From positions 1 to 20,403 of the forward strand of contig CAKRHR010000047.1 of NCBI GenBank assembly GCA_934339005.1: 20,403 nt of DNA. The letters run 5' to 3'. Below are positions 6,564 through 14,791 of the stretch, piece by piece (position 1 is the first letter of the stretch; every line of letters begins with the position of its first letter). The DNA comes from an uncultured Catenibacillus sp. (GTDB lineage Bacteria > Bacillota > Clostridia > Lachnospirales > Lachnospiraceae). The translations under genes were made by a program, and so were the position numbers. The notes beneath the pieces were generated by a model. It was not told the origin of the DNA, did no database searches, and was given only the letters and a program-made list of their open reading frames with translations.

Positions 6564-6821
6564 ATGAAGCAATTTACTTATGTTATCACAGATGAAATCG
6601 GCTTACATGCAAGACCAGCAGGAGTACTTGCCAAAGAAGTAAAGAAGTTTCAGAGTACAGTTACGCTTTCATGCAAAGGTAAGAGTGCAGTTGCAAGCAA
6701 ACTTATGGCTGTGATGGGTATGGGTGTAAAACATGCAGACACAGTTGAAGTTTGTGTAGAAGGACCGGATGAAGATGTAGCTTGTGAAGCAATCGAAAAA
6801 TTCTTTCAGGAAAATCTCTAA
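6564..6821 (+). CDS. HPr family phosphocarrier protein (PTS)
   Basis: HPr takes phosphate from enzyme I and passes it to EIIA proteins in the cytoplasm. The 85-residue length is normal. The active-site motif GLHARPAG places the phosphorylated histidine at H15 and the conserved arginine at R17. The usual Gram-positive regulatory site Ser46, target of HPr kinase, lies in a K-S-[IL]-M-G-V-M context; here the corresponding stretch reads ASKLMAVMGMG with lysine at position 46 and serine at 45. The protein is therefore probably not controlled in the normal way by HPr kinase/phosphorylase. It is the first gene of a GlcNAc operon, 50 bp before nagB, suggesting a dedicated paralogue rather than the general HPr. 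No enzyme I gene is in the window. Confidence 0.93.
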   Translation: MKQFTYVITDEIGLHARPAGVLAKEVKKFQSTVTLSCKGKSAVASKLMAVMGMGVKHADTVEVCVEGPDEDVACEAIEKFFQENL

Positions 6822-6871
6822 TTTTTTTCTGAGTGTTCATCGTAAAATTTGTGAAATGGAGTAAAAAATCA

Positions 6872-7600
6872 ATGAAAATTTTTAGAACAAAAGACTATGC
6901 TGATATGAGTAGAAAAGCAGCTAATGTTATTTCTGCACAGATAATCATGAAGCCGGATTGTGTTCTTGGTCTTGCAACCGGTTCAACACCAATCGGCTTG
7001 TACAAATATCTGATTGAATGGTATGAAAAAGGTGATTTGGATTTTTCTCAAGTAAGAACAGTAAATCTTGATGAATATAAAGGATTAAGTCGTGAAAACG
7101 ACCAGAGCTACTATTATTTTATGCATCAAAACTTATTCGATCATGTAAATATCCCAAGTGGTAATACACACTTACCAAATGGTATGGAACCTGATTCCGA
7201 AAAAGAATGTGCCAGATATACACAGTTGATCGATTCAATGGGTGGTGTTGATTTACAATTACTTGGTCTTGGACATAATGGACATATTGGATTTAATGAA
7301 CCTGCAGAAGCATTTGCAAAAGATGTTAACTGTGTAGATCTTACAACCTCTACAATTGAAGCAAACAAAAGATTCTTTGCATCTGCTGATGATGTTCCAA
7401 AGCAGGCATATACCATGGGTATTAAAACTATTATGAAGGCAAAGAAAATCTTAATCGTAACAAGCGGTGAAGATAAGGCTCAAATCTTAAGAGATGCTTT
7501 TCTTGGACCAATCACTCCACATGTTCCTGCATCTGTTTTGCAGTTACATAATGATGTCACAATCGTAGCTGATGAAGCAGCTCTTAGTAAATTTTTCTAA
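6872..7600 (+). CDS. nagB: Glucosamine-6-phosphate deaminase
   Basis: NagB converts glucosamine-6-phosphate to fructose-6-phosphate and ammonia, the last step of GlcNAc breakdown. The 242-residue product matches the shorter Firmicute form. Motifs include GLATGSTPIGLY (33-44, phosphate binding), NLDEY with D67, and GHNGHIGFNEP with H138 and E143 of the catalytic relay. Asparagine 136 replaces the aspartate found in the E. coli enzyme, as is usual in Bacillus-type NagB. The start at ATG 6872 is chosen because TGGAG lies just upstream and the protein then begins MKIFRTKDY as in relatives; the upstream in-frame ATG at 6833 has no ribosome binding site. It lies between the HPr gene and nagA, all in one direction. 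Confidence 0.95.
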   Translation: MKIFRTKDYADMSRKAANVISAQIIMKPDCVLGLATGSTPIGLYKYLIEWYEKGDLDFSQVRTVNLDEYKGLSRENDQSYYYFMHQNLFDHVNIPSGNTHLPNGMEPDSEKECARYTQLIDSMGGVDLQLLGLGHNGHIGFNEPAEAFAKDVNCVDLTTSTIEANKRFFASADDVPKQAYTMGIKTIMKAKKILIVTSGEDKAQILRDAFLGPITPHVPASVLQLHNDVTIVADEAALSKFF

Positions 7601-7634
7601 ACCAAATTGTTTTGATAGATAGAGGTGTAGACAT

Positions 7635-8774
7635 ATGATCATAAAAGGCGCAAATGTCTTTTCACAGGACAATACATTTATCAAAGGCAATGTCGTTGTG
7701 AAAGATGGTCGGTTTTCAAATATACTTGATTCAACAGATGTATGTGCAAATGAACAGCAGATTGTTGATGCTACAGATCTTTACATGATTCCTGGTCTTG
7801 TAGACATTCATTTCCATGGATGTAAAGGTGCAGATATGTGTGACGGTACCAAAGAGGTGCTTGATGTGATCACAGCTTATGAAGCATCAATTGGTGTAAC
7901 ATCTATTTGTCCGGCAACGATGACAATCCCTAAGGATGAATTACTTAAAGTCATGAAAAATGCCGGTGAGTACGAATATAACGGTGGAGCACATCTTGTT
8001 GGCATCAATATGGAAGGACCATTTATCAGTGCTTCAAAAAAAGGGGCACAGGCAGAAGAAAATATAATGCATTGTGATTATGAGTATTTCTGTCAGCTTC
8101 AGGATGCCGCTAAAGGTTTAATTAAACTTGTTGATATTGCACCTGAAGAACCCCATGCTATGGAATTTATTGACAAGGCCAATTCTGAAGTTGTTATTTC
8201 TCTTGCACATACTGCTTCGGATTATGATACAGCCAAAGAAGCGATCGAACATGGTGCTTCACATGCTACTCATTTATATAATGCGATGCCGCCATTGAAT
8301 CATAGAAATCCTGGTGTCATTGGAGCCATCAGAGATTCTGAGAAATGTCATGCTGAATTAATTTGCGATGGAGTTCATATTCATCCTTCTGTGATTCGTG
8401 CTACTTTTGCCATGTTTGGTGCAAAACGTATGATTTTGATCAGTGATAGTATGCGGGCAACCGGTTTGGAAGACGGCGAGTATACACTTGGCGGACAACC
8501 TGTGACTGTTAAAGGTAATCTTGCCACTTTACATGACGGCACCATTGCCGGTTCTGCAACAAACCTCATGGATTGTATGCGTTTTGTTGTTAAAGAAGTT
8601 GGTCTTCCTCTAGAAACAGCAGTCATGTGTGCATCTGTCAATCCTGCTAAAGAAATCGGTATTTTTGATGAAGTTGGCAGTATTAGCGTTGGTAAAAAAG
8701 CAGATTTTGTGCTTTTAGATAAGGATTTAAACATCGTTAGTGTTTATATCGATGGGAAGGAGATAATATGTTAG
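7635..8774 (+). CDS. nagA: N-acetylglucosamine-6-phosphate deacetylase
   Basis: NagA removes the acetyl group from GlcNAc-6-phosphate, giving glucosamine-6-phosphate for NagB. The 379-residue protein is an amidohydrolase-superfamily enzyme. It shows the metal-binding HFHG (H59, H61), the metal-ligand glutamate in NMEGPF (E127), H192 in SLAHT, H213 in HATHLYNAM, and the catalytic aspartate in ISDS (D271). AGAGGTG precedes ATG 7635. It follows nagB by 34 bp, and its end overlaps the EIIA start by 7 bases (ATGTTAG), a sign of translational coupling between deacetylase and transporter component. Confidence 0.95.
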   Translation: MIIKGANVFSQDNTFIKGNVVVKDGRFSNILDSTDVCANEQQIVDATDLYMIPGLVDIHFHGCKGADMCDGTKEVLDVITAYEASIGVTSICPATMTIPKDELLKVMKNAGEYEYNGGAHLVGINMEGPFISASKKGAQAEENIMHCDYEYFCQLQDAAKGLIKLVDIAPEEPHAMEFIDKANSEVVISLAHTASDYDTAKEAIEHGASHATHLYNAMPPLNHRNPGVIGAIRDSEKCHAELICDGVHIHPSVIRATFAMFGAKRMILISDSMRATGLEDGEYTLGGQPVTVKGNLATLHDGTIAGSATNLMDCMRFVVKEVGLPLETAVMCASVNPAKEIGIFDEVGSISVGKKADFVLLDKDLNIVSVYIDGKEIIC

Positions 8775-9247
8775 GCTTTTTAAAAGGTAAATCAAAAGGT
8801 AATATTATATATTCACCTTGCAACGGTAAAGTAGTTCCACTTTCTGAAGTTTCTGATCCTACTTTTGCTGAAAAAATTCTTGGAGACGGATTCGCTGTAA
8901 TTCCATCAGAAGGTAAGATATACGCACCTGCTGATGGCGAAGTGACAATGGTTTTTGATACACTCCACGCTATAACAATTACAAGCACTCAGGGTACAGA
9001 ACTTTTAATTCATATTGGTCTTGATACTGTAACATTAAAAGGCGAACCATTTACAGCCCATGTTGCTGCTGGTGACAATGTTAAAAAAGGTGATCTTTTA
9101 ATGGATGTTGATTTGGATAAGATCAAGGCTGCTGGTTTAGAAATTATTACACCTGTACTTATTTGTAATACAGATGAATATACAAAAATCGACCTTCAAA
9201 AAGAAGGTGATGTATCTTTGGATGATGCAGTTTTAAAAATTTCATAA
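8768..9247 (+). CDS. PTS glucose/GlcNAc family EIIA component
   Basis: This is a 159-residue stand-alone EIIA of the glucose superfamily (Crr type). It passes phosphate from HPr to the EIIB domain. Key residues are H67 in TLHAITI and the phosphorylated H82 in LLIHIGLDTV, equivalent to H75 and H90 of E. coli EIIA-Glc. The PSEGKIYAPADGEV segment (46-59) is also typical. It overlaps nagA by 7 bases and precedes the EIIBC gene by 78 bp, so it serves that permease, which has no EIIA domain of its own. In E. coli NagE the three domains are fused; here they are split. Whether it also feeds other permeases is not visible. Confidence 0.94.
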   Translation: MLGFLKGKSKGNIIYSPCNGKVVPLSEVSDPTFAEKILGDGFAVIPSEGKIYAPADGEVTMVFDTLHAITITSTQGTELLIHIGLDTVTLKGEPFTAHVAAGDNVKKGDLLMDVDLDKIKAAGLEIITPVLICNTDEYTKIDLQKEGDVSLDDAVLKIS

Positions 9248-9270
9248 TTGCATGATCCGGATTTTCTAAG

Positions 9271-9299
9271 AAAATAAATGGAATTATCCATTTTATTTT
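9271..9299 (+). other. Hairpin between EIIA and EIIBC genes
   Basis: AAAATAAATGGA (9271-9282) pairs with TCCATTTTATTTT (9287-9299) with one bulged T around an ATTA loop. It lies in the only sizeable gap inside the operon. The stem is AT-rich, and it could be a weak attenuator, a processing site or a structure that alters the relative yield of EIIA and EIIBC. Confidence 0.45.
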
Positions 9300-9325
9300 A
9301 ATAATGTAAAGGGAGGGAGAAATAT

Positions 9326-10801
9326 ATGAAATTTCTTCAAAAACTGGGTAAAGCTTTAATGCTTCCCGTAGCTGTACTGCCAATCTGTGGTATTCTCATG
9401 GGTATTGGTTATTTACTTTGTCCTGCTACTATGCAAGGCGGAGATATCCAGGGTGCGGCAAACTTTATCGGTTTGTTTTTAGTTAAAGCCGGTGATGCTT
9501 TAATTGGTCACTTGCCGATCCTTTTTGCAATCGGCGTTGGTGTCGGTATGTCAGATAAAAATGACGGTACTGGCGGTATCGCAGCACTTGCTTCATGGTT
9601 GCTGATGACAACACTTCTTTCAACAAGTTTTGTTACAACAATCATACCATCAATCGCTGAAAGCGAAATCAAAACAATAGCATTCGATAAAATTGAAAAC
9701 CCATTCATTGGTATTCTCGCAGGTATTATCGGTGCAATGTGCTACAACAAGTTTAAGGATACTAAACTTCCTGACTGGTTGTCATTCTTTAGCGGTAAAC
9801 GTTGCGTAGCAATTATTGCCGGTGTTGTATCTATTCTTGTATCTGTTGTTTTATTATTTGTATGGCCTTTACTCTTCTCAGCACTTGTTGCAATCGGTAA
9901 AGGTATCGTTAAATTAGATGTAGTTGGTGCAGGTATTTATGCATTCCTGAACCGTCTGTTAATTCCTACAGGTTTACATCACGCATTAAACAACGTATTC
10001 TGGTTTGATACAATTGGTCTTGGTGACTTACAGCACTTCTGGGCTGGCGAAACATCTGCAGATGTTTCATGGAGTCTTGGAATGTATATGTCAGGTTTCT
10101 TCCCATGTATGATGTTTGGTATCCCTGGTGCAGCTTGCGCTATGATCAAATGTGCAAAACCTGCTAAGAAGAAAGTTGCTATCGGTATTGTTGCTTCAGC
10201 AGCTATCTGTGCATTCGTTTGTGGTGTTACAGAACCTTTCGAATTTGCATTCATGTTCCTTGCTCCTGGTCTTTATGTAATCTATGCTTTACTTTATGGT
10301 TTATTCACAATCGTAACAGTAGCGCTTGGATTCCGTGCAGGATTTAGTTTCTCAGCTGGTGCTACAGACTTATTATTCTCAGCTTCACTTCCTGCAGCAG
10401 CTAAGACATGGCTCATTATTCCTCTTGGTATCGCAGCATTCATCGTATTCTACTTTGTATTCCTCTTTGCGATTAAGAAATTTAATCTCAAGACTCCTGG
10501 TAGAGAAGATGACGACGATATTGAAGCAGAAAAGAACGTTAAACTTGAAAGCAACGATTACACAGCAATCGCAAAAACAATTCTTGAAGGTTGCGGCGGT
10601 AAAGAAAACATTACAAGTATCGATAACTGTATCACAAGATTAAGACTTGAAGTTAAAGATATTACATCTGTTAACGATAAATTAATCAAATCTTCAGGTG
10701 TTGCCGGCGTTATTAAACCTGGTAAAAATTCCGTTCAGGTTATCGTTGGTACAAAAGTTCAGTTCGTAGCAGATGAATTTTCAAAACTCTGTGGCAAATA
10801 A
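9326..10801 (+). CDS. nagE: PTS N-acetylglucosamine/glucose family EIIBC permease
   Basis: This 491-residue membrane protein imports and phosphorylates its sugar. Residues about 1-385 form the EIIC domain with about ten hydrophobic segments; LPVAVLPICGILMGIGY near the start and LNRLLIPTGLHHALNNVFWF in the middle are characteristic of the GlcNAc/glucose branch. A charged linker (around GREDDDDIEAEKN) leads to the EIIB domain (about 415-491) with the phosphorylated cysteine C435 in IDNCITRLRL. GlcNAc specificity is inferred mainly from its position after nagB and nagA and from the short EIIC form; glucosamine or glucose are possible. A very strong ribosome binding site, AGGGAGGGAG, precedes ATG 9326. 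A strong terminator follows. Confidence 0.9.
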   Translation: MKFLQKLGKALMLPVAVLPICGILMGIGYLLCPATMQGGDIQGAANFIGLFLVKAGDALIGHLPILFAIGVGVGMSDKNDGTGGIAALASWLLMTTLLSTSFVTTIIPSIAESEIKTIAFDKIENPFIGILAGIIGAMCYNKFKDTKLPDWLSFFSGKRCVAIIAGVVSILVSVVLLFVWPLLFSALVAIGKGIVKLDVVGAGIYAFLNRLLIPTGLHHALNNVFWFDTIGLGDLQHFWAGETSADVSWSLGMYMSGFFPCMMFGIPGAACAMIKCAKPAKKKVAIGIVASAAICAFVCGVTEPFEFAFMFLAPGLYVIYALLYGLFTIVTVALGFRAGFSFSAGATDLLFSASLPAAAKTWLIIPLGIAAFIVFYFVFLFAIKKFNLKTPGREDDDDIEAEKNVKLESNDYTAIAKTILEGCGGKENITSIDNCITRLRLEVKDITSVNDKLIKSSGVAGVIKPGKNSVQVIVGTKVQFVADEFSKLCGK

Positions 10802-10830
10802 TTGAAATTTGATTTTTCATCTTAAATTTT

Positions 10831-10873
10831 AAAAAGCATTGTTCATTGAATTTTCGATGGACAGTGCTTTTTT
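10831..10873 (+). terminator. Rho-independent terminator of the GlcNAc operon
   Basis: An 18-bp stem (10831-10848 with 10855-10872) closes a 6-nt AATTTT loop. All pairs form if three G-U pairs are allowed, and the 3' side ends in a T run to 10873. It begins 30 bases after the nagE stop. Confidence 0.9.
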
Positions 10874-10943
10874 GTTACCCCCTTTATTATTTCTTTAAAA
10901 TGATGTATACTAAACAAAGAGTATGATTTAAAGGAGATTTTGT

Positions 10944-11489
10944 ATGGATTGTCGAGAAGCCCAATCACTGATTATTCCATTTATTGAAGGCAAATTAAAT
11001 GATGAACAGAATATGGTTTTTATCGACCATGTAGAACACTGCAGTGATTGTTATGATGAGCTTGAAGTCTATTTTATCGCACTTTCAGGTATACGACAGC
11101 TTGATGGCGACAGTGCGGACTATATTCAGGGAATTTCTGATTTTAAAGGAGCCCTGAAAAATTACATTGACTATAAGAAAAACACCGTAAACAAACACCG
11201 CAGCAGACATCGAAAATACAGAATTATCATTACCACAGCTGCATTTTTAATCGCAGTCATGACTGGTGCAGGTTACTGGGCTGTCACAACAAATATACCG
11301 ATTGGACAAAAAATCAAACGCGTTGCTGCATCCATCGTCTACAAGTCCAGTGGCGAACCAATTAAAAAGAGTGTTGAAAAGACACTGAATTATCATTATG
11401 AAGAATATTCCGGATATCCTGAATTAATTATCAACCGGGAGATTCCGAAAGATAAGGAAGATGAAAATGAAGAAAATAGTACTGATTGA
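10944..11489 (+). CDS. Anti-sigma factor-like membrane protein with N-terminal zinc finger (zf-HC2)
   Basis: This 181-residue protein starts with a putative zinc-binding anti-sigma domain: C3, then H29-x3-C33-x2-C36 in HVEHCSDC. One strongly hydrophobic segment (about 93-115, IIITTAAFLIAVMTGAGYWAV) follows a basic stretch, giving a cytoplasmic N terminus and an outside C-terminal part with an acidic end. This is the layout of ZAS-type anti-sigma factors, which hold an ECF sigma factor until a signal arrives. No sigma factor gene is adjacent. Its last 23 bases overlap the start of polA (from the preferred ATG 11467), so the two are co-translated or at least co-transcribed. A TATACT (10906-10911) with a weak TTTATT -35 (10883-10888) may be the promoter, and AAGGAG precedes the ATG. 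The partner is unknown. Confidence 0.75.
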   Translation: MDCREAQSLIIPFIEGKLNDEQNMVFIDHVEHCSDCYDELEVYFIALSGIRQLDGDSADYIQGISDFKGALKNYIDYKKNTVNKHRSRHRKYRIIITTAAFLIAVMTGAGYWAVTTNIPIGQKIKRVAASIVYKSSGEPIKKSVEKTLNYHYEEYSGYPELIINREIPKDKEDENEENSTD

Positions 11490-14100
11490 CGGCCACAGCA
11501 TTTTAAACAGAGCCTTTTATGGCGTACCGGACCTGACAAACTCCGAAGGTCTGCATACAAATGCTGTTTATGGCTTTTTAAATATTATGTTTAAAATTCT
11601 TGATGAAGAAAAGCCTGAACGCCTGGCCGTTGCCTTTGATTTAAGTGCCCCGACTTTCAGACACAAGATGTTTGACGGCTACAAAGGCACAAGAAAACCG
11701 ATGCCGGAAGAACTCCGGCAACAGGTACCTCTGATGAAAGAGGTACTTCATGCGATGGGTATTTCTACAATGGAAATGGCAGGTTTTGAAGCTGATGATA
11801 TTCTTGGCACCATTGCCGCCCAATGTGAAAAGGATGGTTATGAAGTTTCCGTCATTTCCGGTGACCGTGATTTATTGCAGCTTGCCACAGAGCATATCAA
11901 AATCCGTATACCAAAGACAAAGATGACCGGTACAGAAATCGAAGATTATTATGCTAAAGATGTCATTGAAAAATATCAGATCACACCGGTGGAATTTATT
12001 GATATGAAAGCTCTGATGGGCGATACCGCAGATAATATTCCGGGAGTTCCCGGTATTGGTGAAAAGACTGCTGCCAAAATTATCACAACCTATCATTCCA
12101 TAGAAGAAGCCTACGCTCATGTGGACGAACTTAAGCCTAAAAAAGCTTCTGAAAATATGAAAACCTACTATGAACAGGCACAGTTAAGCAAAGTCCTTGC
12201 TACTATCAATACCCATTGCGGTTTTGAACTGGATGTTGAAAATGCCGTTCTTGACCATATGTATGGAGAAGAAGCCTTTAAGATATTTAAACGTCTTGAA
12301 TTTAAAAATATCCTGAATCGTTTTGATGTATCTGAGCAGGCATTAAATGACGATTTTTCAAAAGATGTACGCATCATTGAAGATATGAACGAAGCCCTGG
12401 CTGTATTTAAGAAAATCAGCGAAACCAATTGCACGGGTATTTATCTGTTAAATCAAAAAGACTGCTTTGGCATATGTACCGCTTTATCCGAAAAGGATAT
12501 TTATTTTATCCCGTCAGGCGGTTTTATGAACGAAGCCTTTTTGTGTGATGAATTAAAGCGCGCCTTAAAGACAACAACCGCAGCAATGATTTGTATTAAA
12601 GATGCCATCAGCCCTCTTGGCCTGACAGAAGCACAGTCTTTATTTGATGCATCCCTCGCAGCTTATTTGCTGAACCCCACAAAAGACAGCTATGCCTATG
12701 ACGATATTGCCAGAGATTATCTGGACATGACATTACCGTCCCATACAGAACTTTTTGGTAAAAAATCACTTGCCGAAGCGATGGCAGTCATGCCTGAGGC
12801 ATTTAAAAATTATGTTGCATACATGACTTATATACCGCTTAAATCCCGTGAAATATTACTTGCGCAGCTTGAGCAGTGTGAGATGAGAACACTGTATGAT
12901 ACCATTGAAATGCCTCTGGAATTTGTCTTAAATGACATGGAATGCTACGGCATTAAAGCAAACAAGCATGCCCTTAAAGAATACGGAGAAAGCCTTGTCA
13001 GCAAAATTTCAACATTGGAGCAGGACATCTATGACCGTGCCGGTGAAGCATTTAATATCCAGTCACCAAAACAGCTTGGTGTGATATTATTTGAAAAGCT
13101 TCGCCTGCCATTTGGCAAGAAGACAAAGACTGGTTACTCCACCTCTGCAGAGGTACTTGAAAAAATTAAAAATGAAGACCCGATTGTCAATATGGTGCTT
13201 GAATATAGACAGCTTACAAAGCTTAAATCCACTTATGCCGATGGACTTGAAGGCTATATTCAGGAGGATGGCCGTATTCATGGCAAATTTAACCAGACCA
13301 TTACAGCCACCGGACGTATCAGCAGTACAGAGCCAAACCTTCAGAACATTCCAATCCGTATGGAGCTTGGCCGTCTGATCCGAAAGGTCTTTGTGCCGGA
13401 TTCTTCTTATATATTTATGGATGCTGATTATTCACAGATTGAACTGCGTGTGCTTGCACATATGTCCCAGGATGAAGCGCTGATTGATGCCTATAAACAG
13501 GAGGAGGATATTCATAAAATCACAGCTTCCCAGGTCTTTCATGTGCCTTTAGATGAAGTCACACCAACACTCAGAAGCAATGCCAAAGCCGTCAACTTCG
13601 GTATTGTGTACGGTATCAGTGCCTTTGGCTTAAGTCAGGACCTTGGCATCAGTAAAAAAGAAGCTGACACATATATCCAGCAGTATTTCCACACCTATCC
13701 AAAAATCAAATCATTTTTGAATCAGATGGTGGAGGATGCCAAAACAAAAGGTTATTCTGTGACCATGTTTAACCGCAGACGTCCGATTCCTGAATTAAAA
13801 TCCAGCAATTTCATGCAGCGTTCTTTTGGTGAGCGTATTGCCATGAATGCCCCGATTCAGGGTACGGCAGCAGATATCATCAAGATTGCGATGGTCAACG
13901 TATCCAGAGCACTCAAAGAAAAACAGATGAAATCACGCCTGATTCTTCAGGTTCATGATGAACTTTTAATTGAAACCCATATAGATGAAGTTGAAGAAGT
14001 CCGTGAAATATTAACAAAAGAAATGAGCCATGCCGTAGAGATGTCTGTACCACTTGAAATCGACATCCATACAGGCAATAACTGGTATGAGGCAAAATAA
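11467..14100 (+). CDS. polA: DNA polymerase I
   Basis: PolA fills gaps and removes RNA primers in repair and lagging-strand synthesis. The 877-residue product has an N-terminal 5' nuclease domain (about 1-300, with DGHSILNRAFYG and FEADDILGT), a middle exonuclease-like domain (about 300-470), and the polymerase domain. Motif A is DADYSQIELR with D652 and D654, the fingers motif is RSNAKAVNFGIVYG with R703 and K707, and motif C is QVHDELL with D831. The middle domain lacks the D-x-E proofreading motif at its start (GIYLLN in its place), so 3'-5' exonuclease activity is probably absent, as in several Gram-positive Pol I enzymes. ATG 11467 is favoured over 11461 because AAGGA lies 8 nt before it. 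The coaE start follows the stop by one base. Confidence 0.97.
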   Translation: MKKIVLIDGHSILNRAFYGVPDLTNSEGLHTNAVYGFLNIMFKILDEEKPERLAVAFDLSAPTFRHKMFDGYKGTRKPMPEELRQQVPLMKEVLHAMGISTMEMAGFEADDILGTIAAQCEKDGYEVSVISGDRDLLQLATEHIKIRIPKTKMTGTEIEDYYAKDVIEKYQITPVEFIDMKALMGDTADNIPGVPGIGEKTAAKIITTYHSIEEAYAHVDELKPKKASENMKTYYEQAQLSKVLATINTHCGFELDVENAVLDHMYGEEAFKIFKRLEFKNILNRFDVSEQALNDDFSKDVRIIEDMNEALAVFKKISETNCTGIYLLNQKDCFGICTALSEKDIYFIPSGGFMNEAFLCDELKRALKTTTAAMICIKDAISPLGLTEAQSLFDASLAAYLLNPTKDSYAYDDIARDYLDMTLPSHTELFGKKSLAEAMAVMPEAFKNYVAYMTYIPLKSREILLAQLEQCEMRTLYDTIEMPLEFVLNDMECYGIKANKHALKEYGESLVSKISTLEQDIYDRAGEAFNIQSPKQLGVILFEKLRLPFGKKTKTGYSTSAEVLEKIKNEDPIVNMVLEYRQLTKLKSTYADGLEGYIQEDGRIHGKFNQTITATGRISSTEPNLQNIPIRMELGRLIRKVFVPDSSYIFMDADYSQIELRVLAHMSQDEALIDAYKQEEDIHKITASQVFHVPLDEVTPTLRSNAKAVNFGIVYGISAFGLSQDLGISKKEADTYIQQYFHTYPKIKSFLNQMVEDAKTKGYSVTMFNRRRPIPELKSSNFMQRSFGERIAMNAPIQGTAADIIKIAMVNVSRALKEKQMKSRLILQVHDELLIETHIDEVEEVREILTKEMSHAVEMSVPLEIDIHTGNNWYEAK

Positions 14101-14101
14101 A

Positions 14102-14695
14102 ATGATCAAAACAATAGGTATTACAGGCGGCGCCGGCAGCGGCAAATCTGAAGTCTTAAAAATCATGGCAGAAGAATTTGGTGCACATATTATTATGTCT
14201 GATGAAGTTTCCAGGCATTTATGTGAGCCCGGCGAAAAAAGCTATATAAAAATCGTGCAGACCTTTGGCAGACAGGTGCTAGATGTCAACGAGCGCATTG
14301 ACCGTGCAAGACTTGCCGAAGTTATTTTTGCAGATGCAGACAAACGCGAGCAGTTAAACGCCATTACACATCCGGATGTCAAGGATGCTATCCTTGAAGA
14401 AATCGCACAGGTGCGTGCTGAGGGCAAAGCCTCCTGCATCGCAGTGGAAGCGGCATTGCTGCTTGAATGTGGTTATAAAGCCATTTTAGATGAGATGTGG
14501 TTTGTTTATACGGATGCCGCAACCAGACGCGAACGTATGAAAACAACCCGTGGATATTCCGATGAAAAGATTGACCATATTTTAAAAAGTCAGCTTTCAG
14601 ATGAAGCATTTATGCAGGGCTGTGACCGCGTGATCGACAATAACGGCTCTCTGGAAAATATACGCAAACAGTTAGCCAAAATATTTTCTGAGTGA
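14102..14695 (+). CDS. coaE: Dephospho-CoA kinase
   Basis: CoaE phosphorylates the ribose 3'-hydroxyl of dephospho-CoA, the last step of coenzyme A synthesis. The 197-residue protein begins with a Walker A loop, GGAGSGKS (9-16), and has the family segment around ITHPDV and the lid-region arginines in ATRRERM. ATG 14102 is one base after the polA stop; a GAGG stretch inside the polA end serves as ribosome binding site. The longer in-frame ORF starting at 14054 lies within polA and is not needed. polA-coaE adjacency is common in Firmicutes. No clear terminator follows. Confidence 0.95.
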   Translation: MIKTIGITGGAGSGKSEVLKIMAEEFGAHIIMSDEVSRHLCEPGEKSYIKIVQTFGRQVLDVNERIDRARLAEVIFADADKREQLNAITHPDVKDAILEEIAQVRAEGKASCIAVEAALLLECGYKAILDEMWFVYTDAATRRERMKTTRGYSDEKIDHILKSQLSDEAFMQGCDRVIDNNGSLENIRKQLAKIFSE

Positions 14696-14710
14696 ATTCC
14701 GGATTTTTCC

Positions 14711-14739
14711 TTGTTTTCACAAAAGAAACGTATTATAAT
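14711..14739 (+). promoter_or_regulatory. Promoter upstream of the metallo-hydrolase gene
   Basis: TTGTTT (14711-14716), a 17-bp spacer and a perfect TATAAT (14734-14739). Transcription would begin near 14746, inside the inverted repeat that follows. Confidence 0.65.
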
Positions 14740-14740
14740 A

Positions 14741-14760
14741 GGCGAAACGGAAATTTCGCC
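14741..14760. promoter_or_regulatory. Inverted repeat over the predicted transcription start
   Basis: GGCGAAA (14741-14747) and TTTCGCC (14754-14760) are perfect 7-bp arms around CGGAAA, starting two bases after the -10 element. There is no T run after it, so it is not a terminator; an operator or 5' leader hairpin is more likely. Confidence 0.45.
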
Positions 14761-14791
14761 GTAAATGACAAAAGAAAAGGTGACAATACAG

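Noticed and set aside
14054..14101. Longer N terminus for CoaE
   Set aside because: It would overlap polA, and the Walker A loop is at the normal distance from ATG 14102.
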